A program made the translations under genes and the position numbers. DNA of 48,233 bases from an uncultured Porphyromonadaceae bacterium (GTDB taxonomy: Bacteria > Bacteroidota > Bacteroidia > Bacteroidales > Coprobacteraceae), in contig URAV01000029.1 in the NCBI GenBank assembly GCA_900545915.1, positions 1 to 48,233 on the forward strand, given 5' to 3'. The first letter of the stretch is position 1. Each line of letters starts with the position of its first letter. The notes under the pieces were generated by a model. It was given only the letters and a program-made list of their open reading frames with translations. It did no database searches and was not told the origin of the DNA. Below, in pieces: positions 44,924-48,233 of this stretch.

Positions 44924-45304
44924 TATATACAAAATAGAAAAATATTTTTCCATTAACCTTGAAGATTTTGACCATGATAGAAGATTTTTTGGAATATTGT
45001 ATTTTTTCGTTCCTTATATCGTCTGCCTATGCCTTGGCAGTATGTTTTCGGGTATCGATAAACTTTACCAATCTCTATTTTGCTAAATCTTTTGATATTG
45101 ATGAACTATACGATTCTATTGCTTATAGGGTAATAGAAGTAAAAGAATATTCTTTTTCTTATAATATGTTCTTTTTAAGTAGGGGCATTGAAATGAGAGA
45201 GAATAAAGACGTTTGAAAATATTGTAAAGTCGAAGTTTACTTAAAAATTAGGACTATTTGATTAATAAATCAATATATCAATGTCTAACTTAAATTTGTT
45301 TGAA
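44924..45304 (+). other. Long leader before the LamG gene, no firm gene
   Basis: These 381 bases follow the promoter element. A frame from the ATG at 44974 to 45216 could code 80 residues with one hydrophobic stretch (YCIFSFLISSAYALAVCF), but it lacks a ribosome-binding site and a recognisable family, so I do not call it a gene. The last 30 bases before 45305 are AT-rich and include an in-frame ATG at 45281. Confidence 0.4.
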
Positions 45305-48233
45305 ATGAAAAAACTGAACTTTTTTTTCTTTCTTAGCCTTTTTGCGTTGACGGGGTATTTTGTTCCGGGAATTGCCCAGAATAAGGCTATCGATATTCCG
45401 TCTTTAACACGCTTGGAGATTCTGGATGAGGAGCTTTTGGGGACTCATTCGGAACAGGAGAACTATGATAACAGGAGGGGAAAGTCTTTTACCTATTCGG
45501 CGTGGGTAAAGATATCTTCGGTGACGAATGCTCCGGCTATCATGGGACAAGCTGCCCAAGCCCATTATTTGCATAACGGCAGTTTGGTGCTTTCTGTGAC
45601 AACCTCCAATACTTTGTCGTTAAAGGTTCAATCTTATGTAGACACCGACTTATGGACACATTCAGCTACAGACGTGGCGATCGAAACGAACGTATCGTTG
45701 AATGAGTGGACATTTTTTACTATCGCGTATAATGCAGATGAAAAACTTATATCCGTTTACGTGAATGGTGAGAATGTGAAAGACGTAACGGTTGCTGGTA
45801 GCGGGCTTTCGTTTTTCCAAGACGATCCCGGTATCTTTTTTGTAGGGAATGCTACTTTTGCAGGGGCTTGCGATGAAGTGCAGTTCTATAATAAGGCATT
45901 GACCGCAAGCGAAGTGAAAGCTTCCATGAACTTGACTTCTGCTACTGACGCTCTTATCGCGTGGTATGATTTTAATACGCAACCCGCTACGACAGGAACG
46001 TTTGCCAATAAAGTGACAGATGGCGAATATGCAGCGGTAAACGCTGTCTTTAAACAGATTTCCGGAGGAAGTGATTGGGGAGGCGGAGATCACGCTTCTG
46101 TAAACGCTACAGTTTCTTCTCCTACGTTGGTGGATGGACGGGAAATCGTTCAGCAGTTTACTTATACTTACACGACAGTCGATGGAGGGTCTGTTACGGC
46201 GAAGATAGGAGATAACACTATCGATACCGGAGAAAAATTCGAAACAGGATCGGATATTGTTTTGACAGTATCTGCTAATGCAGACTATGAATTATCTTCT
46301 TTGTTGGTAAATGATGTAGAAAAGAAAAATGAAGTACTTGATGGGACATTGACAATTGCTGACGTAACATCTGATTTGGTTGTAAAAGCATTGTTCGTTA
46401 AAAAAGCAGCATCTTATTGTACTCCTGTTGGAACCACTAATGCGGATGTCTATTTAGCTGCTATTACTTCATCGGGAGCAAAAGACGGTATTGAAATTAA
46501 TTATACAGCAAATTCGGATTTGCCGTCCGGTCAGCCGTATGTAAAATTAGATCAGGTTTTAACGGTGCAGAGAGGTTCTACATTTACCATAAACTATGTG
46601 GGAGCTAATAGTGAAGAGGAAAAACCGCAGATTACTTGCTGCCATGCAGAGATTTTCGTCGATTGGAACGGTGACGGAGTTTTTGAAGGTGAAGGCGAGG
46701 TATTACCGATGATTGGAGCAGATGCAGGAATGGAAACAGGAATTCCTACAGAATCGGGGCGTAATTTGGATGTGAAGAATATATTGCAATCATTTACCGT
46801 TCCGGAAGATGCTGTTATCGGTCAAGCTTGTATAAGAATCAGATATGTAGATGCTTGGCATATACGAGGGAATGAAGGTGCTGATACCGAGCATGGAGCT
46901 TGTGCGGGTATCAATAAAGGGTGTGCGTATGATATTATGCTGAATATTACAGAAGGAGAAGCTCCGGAAGGAAATCTTTATACATATAATACCGTCGCAG
47001 GCGGAAGTGTAACAGCTACTATAGAAAACTCTCCGCTTCTTCCGAATACTCGTTTTGATGATGGATCGGTAATCGTATTGACCGTAGTTCCCGAAGAAAA
47101 TTATGAATTGACTTCTTTATTGGTAAATAATGAAGAAAAAGTAAGTGAGGTTGTTGGTAATACTTTGACATTGCCTGCTTTGTCTGAAGACTTGACAGTA
47201 GTTGCTACATTCACTAAACAAAGCACTCCGGTAGCGGTCAGCTCTGCAATTCATATTCCTGAGAAATCTGGCAGTAACCATTATATGTTCCGCTTTGATG
47301 ATCAGTTATTAGGAAGCCATACAAACGGCAGCACAGATAACGATCAGCGTATTCGCACTTTCACTATGTCTGCATGGGTGAAAACTGCAGGTACAACCGG
47401 AGACATTTTAGGGTTGGTACAGTCTAAATTTTATGTAGAAAGCGGATCTTTCGGCGTACGTTTGAGAAATGGAAATCTTGAATTGTTCTCTCGTTGTGTA
47501 ACATTACCCAGTAATTTTGGCGATGATATAAATGTGAATACAGGAGTTGCATTGCCAGTAGGAGAATGGGCGTTTATTACTGCGGTTATTGATGATGACA
47601 ACAAGACAATCGCGTTATATAAAGATGGTGAGTTGGTTACTCAACAAAATTTTAATCGGGACGGTTTCGGAATGTTACCGGATAAATCTTGCTTCTTTGT
47701 CGGAAATATGGATTTTACAGGTGATATCGAAGACATTCAATTATGGAAAGGTGCTTTAACACCTGAACAGATTAAGGCTTCTCAGGCAGGATATACTCAA
47801 GCACCGGAAGATTTATTATATTATTATAAATTTAATGCAGCAGATGTTGATATGACCCAATTCCCGAATAAGGGTACTGGTGGTGAATGCGTTGCTGAAT
47901 TGGCTTATGGTAAGGTTGAATCGGCCTTAGATCCAGATTTGGGGTATTATGTAGAAATGTATGTTTATACACCTCAAGTACCGGAATATGTTCAGGGTCA
48001 TGTCAAAGCACAACATGTAGTTACTTATACCGGTGTTTCGAACGGTGGAACATTCACGGTTAAAAACGGAGAAGCGACGGTAGAAAGCGGTAGCAGTGTA
48101 GATGAAGGAACTTGGTTGACGGTAGAAGCCGTGCCGGAAGAGAACTATTTGGTTAAGTCGATCAAAGTGAACGGCGTAGCGATAGAAGGCTCGGGCTTCA
48201 ACCTGTCTGAAGCGAGCGAAATCACGGTAGAAT
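45305..48233 (+). CDS. Large secreted LamG/InlB-repeat/GEVED protein, truncated at right edge
   Basis: An open frame of 976 codons runs off the window with no stop. It begins MKKLNFFFFLSLFALTGYF and a likely cleavage near GIAQN. Modules in order: LamG/concanavalin-like (about residues 55-225; YSAWVKIS, CDEVQFYNKALTASEV), divergent InlB B-type repeat (about 285-362; VDGGSVTAKIGDNTI), GEVED-like (about 368-552; AEIFVDWNGDGVFEGEGE), second B-type repeat (about 557-637), second LamG (about 642-842; MSAWVKTAG, IEDIQLWKGALTPEQI) and a third repeat (from about 905). No catalytic domain is reached. It is likely a glycan-binding surface protein or the front of an enzyme; the shared promoter element links it to the GH85 locus. 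Confidence 0.85.
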   Translation, partial: MKKLNFFFFLSLFALTGYFVPGIAQNKAIDIPSLTRLEILDEELLGTHSEQENYDNRRGKSFTYSAWVKISSVTNAPAIMGQAAQAHYLHNGSLVLSVTTSNTLSLKVQSYVDTDLWTHSATDVAIETNVSLNEWTFFTIAYNADEKLISVYVNGENVKDVTVAGSGLSFFQDDPGIFFVGNATFAGACDEVQFYNKALTASEVKASMNLTSATDALIAWYDFNTQPATTGTFANKVTDGEYAAVNAVFKQISGGSDWGGGDHASVNATVSSPTLVDGREIVQQFTYTYTTVDGGSVTAKIGDNTIDTGEKFETGSDIVLTVSANADYELSSLLVNDVEKKNEVLDGTLTIADVTSDLVVKALFVKKAASYCTPVGTTNADVYLAAITSSGAKDGIEINYTANSDLPSGQPYVKLDQVLTVQRGSTFTINYVGANSEEEKPQITCCHAEIFVDWNGDGVFEGEGEVLPMIGADAGMETGIPTESGRNLDVKNILQSFTVPEDAVIGQACIRIRYVDAWHIRGNEGADTEHGACAGINKGCAYDIMLNITEGEAPEGNLYTYNTVAGGSVTATIENSPLLPNTRFDDGSVIVLTVVPEENYELTSLLVNNEEKVSEVVGNTLTLPALSEDLTVVATFTKQSTPVAVSSAIHIPEKSGSNHYMFRFDDQLLGSHTNGSTDNDQRIRTFTMSAWVKTAGTTGDILGLVQSKFYVESGSFGVRLRNGNLELFSRCVTLPSNFGDDINVNTGVALPVGEWAFITAVIDDDNKTIALYKDGELVTQQNFNRDGFGMLPDKSCFFVGNMDFTGDIEDIQLWKGALTPEQIKASQAGYTQAPEDLLYYYKFNAADVDMTQFPNKGTGGECVAELAYGKVESALDPDLGYYVEMYVYTPQVPEYVQGHVKAQHVVTYTGVSNGGTFTVKNGEATVESGSSVDEGTWLTVEAVPEENYLVKSIKVNGVAIEGSGFNLSEASEITVE

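Noticed and set aside
44974..45216. 80-residue open frame in the leader of the LamG gene
   Set aside because: No ribosome-binding site, no recognisable family and strongly T-rich codons; more likely leader sequence after promoter copy C.

Overview
The window is a moderately AT-rich chromosomal segment from a member of the order Bacteroidales. The evidence is two SusC/SusD pairs, FecI/FecR-type sigma and anti-sigma genes, a GldH lipoprotein, RicT, TAnnTTTG-type -7 boxes and T9SS-like C-terminal domains on secreted enzymes. A Barnesiellaceae/Coprobacter-like host is possible, but the sequence alone does not prove genus. No rRNA, tRNA, CRISPR array or intact transposase was seen.

Layout. (1) 1-9432, almost all minus strand: the start of a truncated lipoprotein gene at the left edge; a tripartite RND efflux operon (adaptor, HAE1 pump, outer-membrane factor) whose last gene is an LpxA homologue and which ends in a strong hairpin; a Crp/Fnr-family regulator; and a B12-binding radical SAM protein. 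(2) 9564-18617, mostly plus strand: a lipoprotein type I pullulanase; a ZapB-like coiled-coil gene, zapA, a terminator hairpin, rny, ricT and gldH; a convergent B3/4-domain protein; a secreted Gfo/Idh/MocA oxidoreductase; and a polytopic membrane protein. A 173-bp MITE-like palindromic element directly follows that last gene. (3) 19152-48233: a large glycan-utilisation locus that fills the rest of the window.

The glycan locus has two divergent copies of one module, SusC-SusD-GH85 endo-beta-N-acetylglucosaminidase, at 19400-27648 and 30393-39615. Between them lie an ECF sigma factor (minus strand) and a FecR anti-sigma factor (plus strand). After the second module come two GH20 beta-hexosaminidases in tandem. 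Last is the 5' part (976 codons, open at the right edge) of a secreted protein built from LamG, InlB-B-like repeat and GEVED domains. GH85 enzymes cut the chitobiose core of N-glycans and GH20 enzymes remove terminal GlcNAc/GalNAc, so the inferred substrate is host or dietary N-glycoprotein. Both GH85 proteins end in T9SS-sorting-like domains. SusC2 carries the N-terminal STN signalling domain expected of a FecR partner; SusC1 does not.

The strongest non-obvious signal is a bipartite promoter-like element, TG-C-GTTTTT then TTTGTCTAT at a fixed 21-nt offset. It lies upstream of SusC1, of FecR-SusC2 and of the LamG gene. It is the best candidate for the binding site of the local ECF sigma factor, which would make one glycan-sensing switch (SusC2-FecR-sigma) control three transcription units in trans.
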